NCBI RefSeq assembly: GCF_000353285.1
Contig: NZ_KB731325.1
Location: 131,861 to 195,860 of the forward strand
Source of the DNA: Leptolyngbya boryana PCC 6306
Lineage (GTDB): Bacteria > Cyanobacteriota > Cyanobacteriia > Leptolyngbyales > Leptolyngbyaceae
DNA: 64,000 nucleotides
Reading direction: 5' to 3'
The translations under genes were made by a program, and so were the position numbers. A model generated the notes under the pieces. That model worked only from the letters and a program-made list of their open reading frames with translations. It had not been told where the DNA came from and did no database searches. Positions 1 to 7,487 of the stretch are shown here, piece after piece. The number at the start of each line of letters is the position of its first letter. The stretch's first letter is position 1.

Positions 1-606
1 TTGTGTTGCTTCCTGATGACCCGACGCGGCGAGATGACGGGGATTGCCTTTGTCGATTCCACTCCAATTGAGGTGTGCCATCCCGCCCGTGCCCACAGTC
101 ACAAGGTGTTCAAACATCAAGTGGGTTGGGGCAAAAGCTCAACGGGCTGGAAGTTCGGCTTCAAGTTGCATCTGATCATCAACGAACACGGAGAACTCCT
201 GGCGTTCAAGCTGACTCCTGCCAATACTGACGACCGTGCTCCTGTGGCTGAAATGACCGAAGGCATCTTCGGCAAGCTGTTTGGAGACCGGGGCTATATC
301 TCACAGAAGTTGTTTGAGGAACTGTACGAGCGCGGCTTGAAACTGATCACCAAACGCAAGCGCAATATGAAACAGAAGCTCGTCACGCTGATGGATAAGA
401 TTCTGCTGCGAAAGCGTTCCCTCATTGAGTCAGTGAATGACCAATTGAAGAACATTTGTCAGATTGAGCATTCTCGTCATCGCAGTTATTGGAATTTTCT
501 GGTCAACCTGATGGCCGGGTTGATTGCTTACACCTATCAGCCCAAGTTACCGTCGCTCGATTTGCAACCGAAAGGGTTGCCTGCTTTGCCTCCTGCCATC
601 TTTTAG
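1..606 (+). CDS. IS982-family transposase, 5'-truncated by the window edge
   Basis: DDE transposase of the IS982 type, which cuts and pastes its own element. The visible 201 residues hold a plausible acidic triad: D19 in VDSTPIEV, D96 in GDRGYIS and E143 in RSLIESVNDQLKN. The last motif and the following QIEHSRHRS are characteristic of IS982. The frame is open from base 1 and the family is usually about 290 residues, so the N-terminus lies outside the window. The protein ends naturally at TAG. The downstream inverted repeat could not be fixed. Family call is strong; whether the full copy is active cannot be judged. Confidence 0.85.
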   Translation: MCCFLMTRRGEMTGIAFVDSTPIEVCHPARAHSHKVFKHQVGWGKSSTGWKFGFKLHLIINEHGELLAFKLTPANTDDRAPVAEMTEGIFGKLFGDRGYISQKLFEELYERGLKLITKRKRNMKQKLVTLMDKILLRKRSLIESVNDQLKNICQIEHSRHRSYWNFLVNLMAGLIAYTYQPKLPSLDLQPKGLPALPPAIF

Positions 607-694
607 CGTGTCGAACTCACGTCAATCTGACGCTCGAAACCTAGCAAAAACTGCGATCGCGGTTGACTAGGGCCGTACTTTTTCTTGCCAGCGC

Positions 695-1210
695 TTATTT
701 TCGCTCTACTCGTCCTGAACGGCGCATCGATTCCCAAAGGATCTGAGCTATCTTATGCTCGAAAAGAGCGACCTGAAGTGGATCATTTTTAGGTGGTTTT
801 GTGAGAAGGCGAACCAGCTCACTCATTCTTCCAAAGTCTTCCTCTGCATGTTCAAGCAGAACTAATAAGGCTCGAAAAATGTGACTAAAAGTATTGGGTT
901 CACCTGTGAGGCGGTATGCAAAGTCCTGCCATTTTTTCCGCTCTGAATTTGTGCAGCGAACCCGGATTTCACTCGACATGATTTCTCGGCGTTCTCCGGC
1001 TTTGGGCTGAGATCTTGCCATCGCAGTGAGTGAACTTTGTGAATTCCCTGCCCCTTCATCAAGTTCAGTTGGCTTGCTCTGATCAAGGGGCTCAGAATCT
1101 TGAGGAACGGTTAAGGATTGATCTAAATCGCTGAGTGGGGAGATGACCCGCTGCAAGCGTGAGCCAACAGGATTGTAGTTAACATCGAGGACTGTTGCTC
1201 GCTTACCCAT
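695..1210 (-). CDS. ParA-partner protein, ribbon-helix-helix-like, putative centromere-binding protein
   Basis: 171-residue protein translated directly after the ParA ATPase: its ATG at 1210 overlaps the ParA stop by 8 bases, in ATGGGTAA. A longer open frame exists upstream, but the overlapping ATG is the natural coupled start. The first ~95 residues are polar and probably disordered. The C-terminal part, with IRVRCTNSERKKWQDFAYRL followed after a short gap by FSHIFRALLVLLE, resembles a beta-strand plus two helices of ribbon-helix-helix DNA-binding proteins. Small RHH proteins after ParA commonly bind the plasmid centromere and repress the operon. That role is inferred from position and fold resemblance; no family was identified. 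Confidence 0.6.
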   Translation of the reverse strand: MGKRATVLDVNYNPVGSRLQRVISPLSDLDQSLTVPQDSEPLDQSKPTELDEGAGNSQSSLTAMARSQPKAGERREIMSSEIRVRCTNSERKKWQDFAYRLTGEPNTFSHIFRALLVLLEHAEEDFGRMSELVRLLTKPPKNDPLQVALFEHKIAQILWESMRRSGRVERK

Positions 1211-2057
1211 GATCAACCTCATCAAAAGTTTGACGATCGAAAAAACGAGCAATCTTTGCCTTAAACTCTTGCGCCATATCACGGAAGCACTGAGTAATGG
1301 CATGATCAGGATGCGTTTGGAAGATCGACTTCTGTTGGGTCTGGGCGGTGGGGATAATGGTAGAGCGCTGAATGACAGGTTTGAGGACGTATTCTTTGAA
1401 TTCCTTATCCACATAGGCAATGAGTTCCCGACTTAGCCGAGTGCGGGCATCGACTGCTCCGATCGCTAACCCTACGAGCTGTAAATCTGGATTGCCGTAT
1501 TTTCTCACTTCTTCAATGTCATGCAGCGCTTCTTGCAGACCTTGAATTGCCAGCCCTTCTGGAATGGCAACGAGCAAGAAACCATCCGCTGCTTTATAGG
1601 CCGCCACGATGGGTAGTGGAGCGCTAGGAGGCGTATCAAGAAAGATAAAGTCGTAGTAACCCCGTAGTTTCTTGATCACAGGCTTGAGGACATCATGAAG
1701 AGGCGTATCGTCAAACTTTGACTTCTTGGCTCGAAGCCGCTCCTCTAGCTCTTCTAGCTTGCGTGAGCCCGTCAGAAGATGAAGAGACTCTGGTAGGGAA
1801 TGACCTTCATCTTCATGCGTCACGATCGCGGTTAGTGGATCTTCATCTCCAAGCAATACTTCAAACGTTCCCAGATAAGCACGAGGGTCGATGCCTAGAT
1901 GCTTTGTTGAGCCCGCATTTACATCCAGGTCAATGATCAGCACCTTATGTCCCTGCTCTGCGAGCGCATAGGCAAGCTGAATGGTCATGGTGGTCTTGCC
2001 GACTCCTCCTTTTTGGTTGCCGATGCCAATTACAAGGGTTTGATGTTGGCGTTTCAT
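1203..2057 (-). CDS. parA: ParA-family partition ATPase (first par module)
   Basis: 284-residue Walker-type ATPase of the ParA/MinD superfamily, which drives plasmid segregation through ATP-dependent binding to the nucleoid. The deviant Walker A GNQKGGVGKTT lies near residues 13-23, a Walker A' region IIDLDVNAGSTKH follows, and a Walker B-like FIFLDTPPS sits near the middle. LDVNAGST replaces the more usual LDPQGN, a modest variation. There is no N-terminal helix-turn-helix, so repression probably falls to the small protein encoded directly downstream with overlapping codons. The 700 bases upstream contain palindromic CCTACGT clusters that could be its centromere. Confidence 0.9.
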   Translation of the reverse strand: MKRQHQTLVIGIGNQKGGVGKTTMTIQLAYALAEQGHKVLIIDLDVNAGSTKHLGIDPRAYLGTFEVLLGDEDPLTAIVTHEDEGHSLPESLHLLTGSRKLEELEERLRAKKSKFDDTPLHDVLKPVIKKLRGYYDFIFLDTPPSAPLPIVAAYKAADGFLLVAIPEGLAIQGLQEALHDIEEVRKYGNPDLQLVGLAIGAVDARTRLSRELIAYVDKEFKEYVLKPVIQRSTIIPTAQTQQKSIFQTHPDHAITQCFRDMAQEFKAKIARFFDRQTFDEVDHG

Positions 2058-2109
2058 ACGGTGTTATGCAAAAAAAGTAGATAAAATCTTGCAGCGATAA
2101 CTGACGTTG

Positions 2110-2139
2110 TTCCTACGTCGCGATGTAGGAACGTAGGAA
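2110..2139. repeat. Inverted repeat TTCCTACGT/ACGTAGGAA upstream of parA
   Basis: Perfect 9-base arms TTCCTACGT (2110-2118) and ACGTAGGAA (2131-2139), 12 bases apart, lie 53-82 bases upstream of the first parA start. The same CCTACGT core recurs about 140 bases further out. A binding site for the ParA partner (operator or centromere) is the likeliest role by position. Confidence 0.7.
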
Positions 2140-2257
2140 TGTTGTTACCGGAACTCTCTCAAACGGCTTCAGTTTAGACAAGCTCAAAAGCCCATTAAAA
2201 CAGTGAAAAATCTAATCCTCTTGCTATCGCGCTCGCGTGGTGATGCTCCGCAATGTC

Positions 2258-2310
2258 CCTACGTAGGCATGTAGGCATGTAGGAACGTTCCTACGTCGCG
2301 ACGATGTAGG
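2258..2310. repeat. Palindrome and direct-repeat cluster, candidate centromere/operator
   Basis: Contains CCTACGTAGG (2258-2267), two abutting copies of GTAGGCAT (2263-2270 and 2271-2278) and the perfect 16-base palindrome GTAGGAACGTTCCTAC (2279-2294), then GATGTAGG (2303-2310). These share the GTAGG/CCTAC core with the repeat at 2110-2139. Iterated short palindromes beside parA are typical of parS or iteron regions. The flanking stretches 2140-2257 and 2311-2742 show no gene or other clear signal. Confidence 0.65.
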
Positions 2311-2754
2311 ACGCTCTTCGGGGATCGATTGAGCTAATACTGCGATATTGCAAACTCTTCTAAGCTATTGTCGAATGATGATAGGGCACGCTCAGGTCTA
2401 AGATGACGCTTTGATGACAAAGCATCCGCCGGTTTCACCTTTCTTGAGATCAGGAGAAACGAGCAGTGCAGGGGTGAGCTTGTGATGAAAAAAGAAGGCT
2501 CCCGCACTCAAAGATGATTCGATGAAAATGAGAGAGCCAAAAAGATCAGTCAGGTCTAACGATCGAAAATCAATTCCAAAGAAGAAAGCAAATGCCTAGC
2601 CCGCATCTGCTTCTTTCGTTCTCTGAAGGTTCAGAATGAATTTCTCCGGTTAGCTTCTAGGTAGACTAGAACGACACATTTGGTTCGTCAAGAGATTAAC
2701 TCTGAGTGGGTTTGTGCGGTTTGATTTTCGATCTCCACGTTTGGAGGTATCGAA

Positions 2755-3960
2755 ATGCATTCTACTCAATCTTCTTCGCCCATTGAAGGGGGATACTGCC
2801 TGCTTTCCCAAGCGACCCTTACGAATGTCTTGGGCGCACTCATCGATCGCGCCATTTCCTATCGAGCGGCACGAGTCTTTTTTGCCTGCTGTTCGATGCG
2901 ATCGATTCGAGAAGCAGCGGCTCGTTGTCAGATCCGAAAGCACCAGAAGATTCAGTTTCGATTCGACGAGATTCGCCAACGTGTCGGCACTCAATCTGAG
3001 AAACTGATTCGAGCGGATTTAAAGCAGCTTGAGCGATCGGGCCTTCTCTCTTTTACTCAAGATGCGATCGAGGTTGTGACCGTTCCAATCAACTTCACGC
3101 AATCGTTCGATCTAGGTCGCTCGATGCGACGACTCATTCCAGTTCCCCGGCGCATTCTAGAATATCTCGCCCAATGTCCCAGTCCTTCCGTACTGCGTGG
3201 CATCATCGTTTATGTGCTCAGAGGTCTCACGCTTCGTCAAGGGATTGTTTATGCCTGCGGCTCAGTTAAATCCTCTTGGGTCGCTCAGATTGCTCATATC
3301 AGCCTTCGCGCAGCGAAATCAGTTCGTGCTCATTTGATTGAGATTGGGTGGCTAACCAAAGATACTGGCTCCACTCAGCGAAAGCTCAATGCTACAGGTG
3401 CTTTTTTCCGCATCAATACTCAATGGAGGCGATCGTCTTCTACAACGAAGCAACCTCGGGCTGTGGATAACTCGACAACTTCAGATTCTCAATCTGCACC
3501 CCTGATCGCAAAATTGGGGAGTAAATCTGCACCCCCAATACAAGACTTAAAAACTTCTACGAACTCTAAAGACCAGAAATCTTCCAAATCACTTCCTGGT
3601 GTTTATCAACAAACTCAAAAAATTTCGCCACCGATACTCCACAACATCCAGGCAAACGACCTGTATCATTTTCACCGCTTGGAGCTTCTGTATTGGCAAG
3701 CGATTGCGGCGAAATGGCTGATCCACTCTGAAGCGAGTACACTCAATTGGATCTGTGCAGCAGTCAGGGCGCGAGAAGTTGTCAAGCGTTCAGGCGGCAA
3801 TGCCGTCAAAGTTTTTGTCACGATTGTCCGCCGCAAACTCTGGAATACAATTACAGGAACGCAGGAAGACTACGCTCGCAAAAGCCTGGTTCGATTTCGA
3901 GAGACCTGTCCACAACTTTTTCGTCACAGGAGCGAGAGCGATCGCAGGATTTCTGTTTGA
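2755..3960 (+). CDS. Winged-helix-like DNA-binding protein, candidate plasmid replication initiator
   Basis: 401-residue basic protein. The start is well supported by GGAGG (2743-2747) eight bases before the ATG. Residues ~75-105 (GTQSEKLIRADLKQLERSGL) read like a winged-helix recognition region, and a second helical block near residues 150-200 (SLRAAKSVRAHLIEIGWL) is similar. A polar Ser/Thr/Gln-rich linker (~215-285) precedes a helical C-terminal domain. It lies divergent from the first parA across a repeat-rich 700-base gap, where a plasmid replication protein is often found. No family was recognised; a transcriptional regulator is the main alternative. Confidence 0.5.
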   Translation: MHSTQSSSPIEGGYCLLSQATLTNVLGALIDRAISYRAARVFFACCSMRSIREAAARCQIRKHQKIQFRFDEIRQRVGTQSEKLIRADLKQLERSGLLSFTQDAIEVVTVPINFTQSFDLGRSMRRLIPVPRRILEYLAQCPSPSVLRGIIVYVLRGLTLRQGIVYACGSVKSSWVAQIAHISLRAAKSVRAHLIEIGWLTKDTGSTQRKLNATGAFFRINTQWRRSSSTTKQPRAVDNSTTSDSQSAPLIAKLGSKSAPPIQDLKTSTNSKDQKSSKSLPGVYQQTQKISPPILHNIQANDLYHFHRLELLYWQAIAAKWLIHSEASTLNWICAAVRAREVVKRSGGNAVKVFVTIVRRKLWNTITGTQEDYARKSLVRFRETCPQLFRHRSESDRRISV

Positions 3961-4007
3961 GCTTTTCTGACTCAATTTTAGGAGATTTACATTTCGTTGC
4001 TACATCG

Positions 4008-4262
4008 CTACGGAGCTTCCGCAACTGCCTGATAACTTGCAAGCTCACTGAGCGAACAGTCCAGCTTCTCACAAAGAATCTGCATCTGGAGTGGAGTCAG
4101 TTTGGGAAAGCTTTCCCCTGTTTCCCAGGAACTAATGGTCTGCTTGCTTAAACCCAAGGCTGATGCCAAATCCTTTTGTCGAATTTGACTCCGTTTTCGT
4201 TTGAAACAGAGCCACTCACTAAAAGTCATCGTAGATCCAGGAAGGGTCATAGCTGGAGTCAC
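4008..4262 (-). CDS. XRE-family helix-turn-helix regulator
   Basis: 84-residue protein with a Cro/C1-type helix-turn-helix: the segment RSQIRQKDLASALGLSKQTI shows the QxxLA...GxSxxTIS pattern of the family, followed by SWETGESFPKLTPLQMQILC. A start at the internal ATG (MTFSEWLCFKR) is possible and would leave just the domain. It stands alone between the replication-protein candidate and the second par module, facing left. A dyad GGTCAA-N4-TTGACC 47-62 bases upstream is a plausible autoregulatory operator. Likely a plasmid gene regulator; target unknown. Confidence 0.75.
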   Translation of the reverse strand: MTPAMTLPGSTMTFSEWLCFKRKRSQIRQKDLASALGLSKQTISSWETGESFPKLTPLQMQILCEKLDCSLSELASYQAVAEAP

Positions 4263-4308
4263 TGAGCGAAAGACGTGGAATAAGAATACCTCAAATTTCA
4301 GATGAGTA

Positions 4309-4324
4309 GGTCAACTTCTTGACC
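4309..4324. promoter_or_regulatory. Dyad GGTCAA-CTTC-TTGACC, candidate operator of the XRE regulator
   Basis: Perfect 6-base arms with a 4-base spacer, in the promoter region of the leftward XRE gene. XRE proteins bind as dimers to dyads of this size. Assignment rests on position only. Confidence 0.4.
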
Positions 4325-4490
4325 GTTTTCAAGATGAGCTGTCTGATCCACTGGACAAGTCCAGAAAATCATTCTTTGTCTGGCTGTGTGGATCAAAACA
4401 GGGATTTATGGATTTGTCCGCTTTAGGATTACTTTCGTAACCCGTGATCGCAGCAGCTCAAAGGATTAAAATAGAAGCTGCCAATAGATA

Positions 4491-4514
4491 CCGATGCTGC
4501 AATTGCAGCATCGG
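4491..4514. repeat. Perfect 24-base palindrome downstream of parB
   Basis: Arms CCGATGCTGCAA and TTGCAGCATCGG abut with no spacer. It lies 39-62 bases past the parB stop (which runs leftward), so a bidirectional terminator is possible, but no T-run follows on either strand. A perfect palindrome of this size is also the form of substrate used by telomere resolvases, one of which may be encoded at 16.3-18.1 kb. Around it, 4263-4490 and 4515-4552 hold nothing else recognisable apart from the dyad at 4309. Confidence 0.6.
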
Positions 4515-4552
4515 GTTTGCCTGAAGAGATATCAAAACTCCTTCAGAGCATA

Positions 4553-5743
4553 TCAGACCATTTTTTCTAATTGCGCTAAAACATTTTTCAACACTGTTTT
4601 AAGCTCGTTCCGCTGCTCTACAGGAAGTGCATCTTTAAGGCTTAAATCGCGGATAACGTGAATCACTTGGTCAACCTGTTCATTGCGATGTTCGCCGGAT
4701 GAATCTTCTGCTTCCCCACTTTTAGAGGATTGTTTTCTTTGTTCAGCTACCCATCGTCTTGTTTCGATCGTCGATAAGTTCCGAGAGGTCACTTCTTTGA
4801 TTGCTTTCTGTCGCAACTTTAAAGCTTGTTTTTCTGTGATTCCAAGCTTTTGAGCAGACAGCCCATTGAGAAGTAATGCTTGAGGACAGCCTAGCCGTTG
4901 AGTTCGGATTGCTGCTTTTAAGTCATCAAACAGGTTGAGTGTAGGAAAAATGTTGCGATTGAGAGAAGCTGGGTGTTCCTGTAGACCAAGAAAGACCAAA
5001 AACGTTTGAACTTCGATTTCCTCAAGCCCAAGCTCTTCCAGTACTCTCTGTTGTTCTTCCTGGGGTTGAAGATGTAAACGATCTCCAAGGGATTGATTTT
5101 TACGCTTCAGCCGAATCAATACTCGATTTACGATGCGGGATACATCTTCTTGGGGTAAATCTGGAATTTCATCACTCGCGATCGCAACCAGCGTTTCTGC
5201 CTTGTCAAGTGCGTTTAATCCTCGACGGTGCAAACTGGTCAGATAAGCTCTGCGTCGAAGTGTTTTATCATCTTGAGGTCGGGCTGTGAAGACAGCATCA
5301 ATGGTTTCCCACCCCATCGCTTCAGCCGAGCGCCAGCGACACTCTCCATCAAATAACATTCCATCTTCAAACAAGATGATTGGATCGAGTTGCCCTTCTT
5401 TTAATAGAGATAGCCGCATTGCTTCGACCTCTTCATCAAAGGTCTGACGGGGCTGGTTCGGGTTTCGATGAACTTTGTTGACTGGGTATTTAACGACTCC
5501 CTGAGTGCCTTTGAGATGATCTCGCAATACCCCGATCTGCGTTTCAAGTTGCGCTTGCTCTTTTGGATCCAGCATTTGTGATCTGAGATGTTCAATCTCA
5601 CTAACAAGCTGTTGTTCCCGCTCTACGTTCTGGCTCAACTCTTCTTCTAGACTTTGAACTTTGCCTCGCAGATTGTGAAGTTCTTGGTTCTGATCGACTT
5701 CACTAAAAAAGTTATCTATGTCGAGTCGATCTCGCTTTGCCAC
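4553..5743 (-). CDS. parB: ParB-family partition protein (second par module)
   Basis: 396-residue ParB-like protein. Residues ~20-75 form a Gln/Glu-rich predicted coiled coil. The ParB/sulfiredoxin-type domain follows (~85-165), with NPNQPRQTFDEE and GQLDPIILFEDG, and GECRWRSAEAMGW in the place of the usual GERR box. The central part is helical, consistent with a centromere-binding helix-turn-helix, and the C-terminus (~355-396) may dimerise. Its first codons overlap the end of the upstream parA by 32 bases, so the two are translationally coupled. ParB proteins bind parS and stimulate ParA. Longer than typical plasmid ParB because of the coiled coil. Confidence 0.85.
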   Translation of the reverse strand: MAKRDRLDIDNFFSEVDQNQELHNLRGKVQSLEEELSQNVEREQQLVSEIEHLRSQMLDPKEQAQLETQIGVLRDHLKGTQGVVKYPVNKVHRNPNQPRQTFDEEVEAMRLSLLKEGQLDPIILFEDGMLFDGECRWRSAEAMGWETIDAVFTARPQDDKTLRRRAYLTSLHRRGLNALDKAETLVAIASDEIPDLPQEDVSRIVNRVLIRLKRKNQSLGDRLHLQPQEEQQRVLEELGLEEIEVQTFLVFLGLQEHPASLNRNIFPTLNLFDDLKAAIRTQRLGCPQALLLNGLSAQKLGITEKQALKLRQKAIKEVTSRNLSTIETRRWVAEQRKQSSKSGEAEDSSGEHRNEQVDQVIHVIRDLSLKDALPVEQRNELKTVLKNVLAQLEKMV

Positions 5744-6548
5744 GTTGCTTTCCTCCCAATTCTTTCACAATATTATTAACGATCGCCTCAAGCGGCTCGA
5801 TAGCTGGGTGGCTCGTTCGATGTACCCTTAATGGCACCCCCTCTGACCACGCATTTGTGAATGCGGTGTAATGTCGGATCATCGGAAAAACTTCATAGCC
5901 TCGCGCTTTGTAGTAGGGCGGTAGCTCTTGGGACAATCGCTGATGTTCCGCCCCATTTTCAACATTATTGATGACAAAACCTAGAATTTTAGGTGGCGAA
6001 TCAAGTTTGAGTTCTTGAATACTCGCAGCATACCAGTCTAATAGTACTCTTGTTCCGTCAATCGCCTTTGCATCAGGCACTAACGGGATGAGCAGATGAG
6101 TTGCAGCAACCAGAGCTGCTTTGGGAATTGTTTCTAGCGTTGCAGGGCAGTCAAAAATAATAAGATCATGTGGCAAGGGATATTGCTCGATCGCATCCTT
6201 GAGCAGGTCAACTCCCCCAGTTTGCGCCAAATTTGGCATCACTTTGAAAAGGGCATTTCCTCCTTGCAATACCTCAAGGGTCTTAACATGATTGCTCCAA
6301 ACGGGGACAAATGAATACGTTCCATCAAAGAAGCCTGAGAAGATCCAGGCGCAAGTTGTTTTCGGTGCAGGGGTCTTATTTAGGCGACAGGCAACATTAA
6401 GCGAACCTTGAGGGTCGAGATCAAACAGCCCGACTTTGTATCCTAATCGAGCAATTTCGTACCCCAGGTTTGCTGCCAACGTGGTCTTACCCACGCCCCC
6501 AGCCCCCGTCATAATTGCCAATCTGATTTGCTTTGCCATGGGCCTCAT
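5712..6548 (-). CDS. parA: ParA-family partition ATPase (second par module)
   Basis: 278-residue ParA ATPase. Walker A is MTGAGGVGKTTLAANLGYEI near residues 13-32, A' is GLFDLDPQGSLN, and Walker B is LIIFDCPAT. The start may be ATG 6548 or ATG 6539 (MAKQIR); a GAGG lies only three bases before the latter. Coupled to parB by a 32-base overlap. Clearly different in sequence from the first ParA (for example LDPQGS rather than LDVNAGS), so this is a distinct module and not a recent duplicate. Two copies of a 27-base repeat lie directly upstream and are candidate operator or parS sites. Confidence 0.9.
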   Translation of the reverse strand: MRPMAKQIRLAIMTGAGGVGKTTLAANLGYEIARLGYKVGLFDLDPQGSLNVACRLNKTPAPKTTCAWIFSGFFDGTYSFVPVWSNHVKTLEVLQGGNALFKVMPNLAQTGGVDLLKDAIEQYPLPHDLIIFDCPATLETIPKAALVAATHLLIPLVPDAKAIDGTRVLLDWYAASIQELKLDSPPKILGFVINNVENGAEHQRLSQELPPYYKARGYEVFPMIRHYTAFTNAWSEGVPLRVHRTSHPAIEPLEAIVNNIVKELGGKQRGKARSTRHR

Positions 6549-6557
6549 TATAATTGT

Positions 6558-6584
6558 GAGGTATGTACCGTAGCACTACAGTAC
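6558..6584. promoter_or_regulatory. 27-base repeat, copy 1, candidate parS/operator of the second par module
   Basis: GAGGTATGTACCGTAG followed by CACTACAGTAC, identical to the copy at 6646-6672. The inner 20 bases form an imperfect dyad with arms GTACCGTAG and CTACAGTAC. It sits 10-36 bases upstream of the parA start, where a repressor would block transcription. Confidence 0.65.
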
Positions 6585-6645
6585 ACGAAATTCAGCTTGT
6601 TGAATCAGATTAAGTCCTCCATTTTCAGTTAAGCTCTCTATGAAT

Positions 6646-6672
6646 GAGGTATGTACCGTAGCACTACAGTAC
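6646..6672. promoter_or_regulatory. 27-base repeat, copy 2
   Basis: Identical over 27 bases to 6558-6584 and 88 bases away in the same orientation. Identity continues partly beyond (ACACGAAA versus ACGCGAAA). Two identical sites close to parA suggest cooperative ParA/ParB or repressor binding. Confidence 0.65.
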
Positions 6673-6814
6673 GCGAAACCTGGCTTGAATTTATCAGATG
6701 TTTGTGGACTGAGGTTTCCTCAACCAACAATGCTCGATTACGCAGTTTGCCGAAAATAGGTCGAGAAAACAGCGACTTACGACTTTGGAGCATAGGTTCA
6801 CTGTATCGACGGAT

Positions 6815-6831
6815 TAATGGTATTACCGTTA
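6815..6831. promoter_or_regulatory. Dyad TAATGGTA-T-TACCGTTA, candidate operator
   Basis: 17-base near-perfect palindrome (one mismatch) related to the palindrome at 6880-6896; the centres are 65 bases apart. Both lie upstream of the ribbon-helix-helix-like gene at 6898. Confidence 0.55.
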
Positions 6832-6879
6832 ATAAGTGGCTTGCTCGCCTAATTTCTTGCTCTAGCATCAGAGACGGAA

Positions 6880-6896
6880 TAATGGTAATACCATTC
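6880..6896. promoter_or_regulatory. Palindrome AATGGTA-A-TACCATT abutting the start of the RHH-like gene
   Basis: Perfect 7-base arms around a central A (6881-6895), ending three bases before the ATG at 6898. It occupies the position where a ribosome binding site would be, so a bound repressor would cover the transcript start or the message could fold there. Strong candidate for an autoregulatory site. Confidence 0.6.
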
Positions 6897-6897
6897 G

Positions 6898-7305
6898 ATG
6901 GATTCTTCTCGGCGACGCATCGTTGTTCCAATCTCTCTTCAACCTGCTGATCGAGCAAGACTTGAAGAGTTGCGATCACGCTTTGCCACTATTTTAAAGT
7001 CGAACATCAATACAAGCGAAACGGTTCGACTTGCGATCTCAATTGGCTCTGCTGCTTCTCATGAGCAAGTACGACAAGTTGTTCTACAAACAACGCGAAT
7101 CCCACGCGGTCGCCCTCCTATACCTTGGACTGCTCGCTATTTAGATGATCAGGAGGAAGAGTGGGTTAGAGAAGAGCAGGAGCGACTTCAGCGCCTCAGA
7201 TTGATACATGAACTTCAAGTTCTGCGATCTTATTTGGTAAGAACGTCAGATCAAGAGAAGCGATTAGAAGAAATTTGTCGTGAACTCAATATGGTGCTGG
7301 CTTAG
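6898..7305 (+). CDS. Ribbon-helix-helix-like small protein
   Basis: 135-residue protein not assigned to a family. The N-terminus (RRRIVVPISLQPADRARLEE, then NTSETVRLAISIG) matches the strand-helix-helix pattern of RHH DNA-binding proteins; the C-terminal half (~80-135) is Glu/Arg/Leu rich and probably a coiled coil. No Shine-Dalgarno is visible because the space is taken by a palindrome. It is followed after 182 bases by a ParB-family gene on the same strand, so it may be the regulator or centromere-binding partner of a third, ParA-less partition module. Role inferred. Confidence 0.55.
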   Translation: MDSSRRRIVVPISLQPADRARLEELRSRFATILKSNINTSETVRLAISIGSAASHEQVRQVVLQTTRIPRGRPPIPWTARYLDDQEEEWVREEQERLQRLRLIHELQVLRSYLVRTSDQEKRLEEICRELNMVLA

Positions 7306-7487
7306 CAGGTTATCTCTTAGAGCCGATAGAGAATGACTCAGACTCTGTGTATTGCCCTCAAAATTCTGTTGCAACGTCGCAACGGAAAGATTTCTCTTTA
7401 ATTTAAAGTTGAAATTTGCGATTGTATTCCAACGTGATTTCCGTAGCCGAACAGTTCTGAGCATGTTGCTAAACCTAATATTTGAGT

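Noticed and set aside
695..1420. Longer 241-residue version of the ParA-partner protein
   Set aside because: Its first 70 residues lie inside parA in another frame; the coupled ATG at 1210 is the better start.
2058..2754. CRISPR array suspected from repeated GTAGG blocks
   Set aside because: Units are short palindromes without regular spacers and there are no cas genes.
4491..4514. Reading the palindrome as a normal intrinsic terminator
   Set aside because: No T-run on either strand and no loop; kept only as a possibility.
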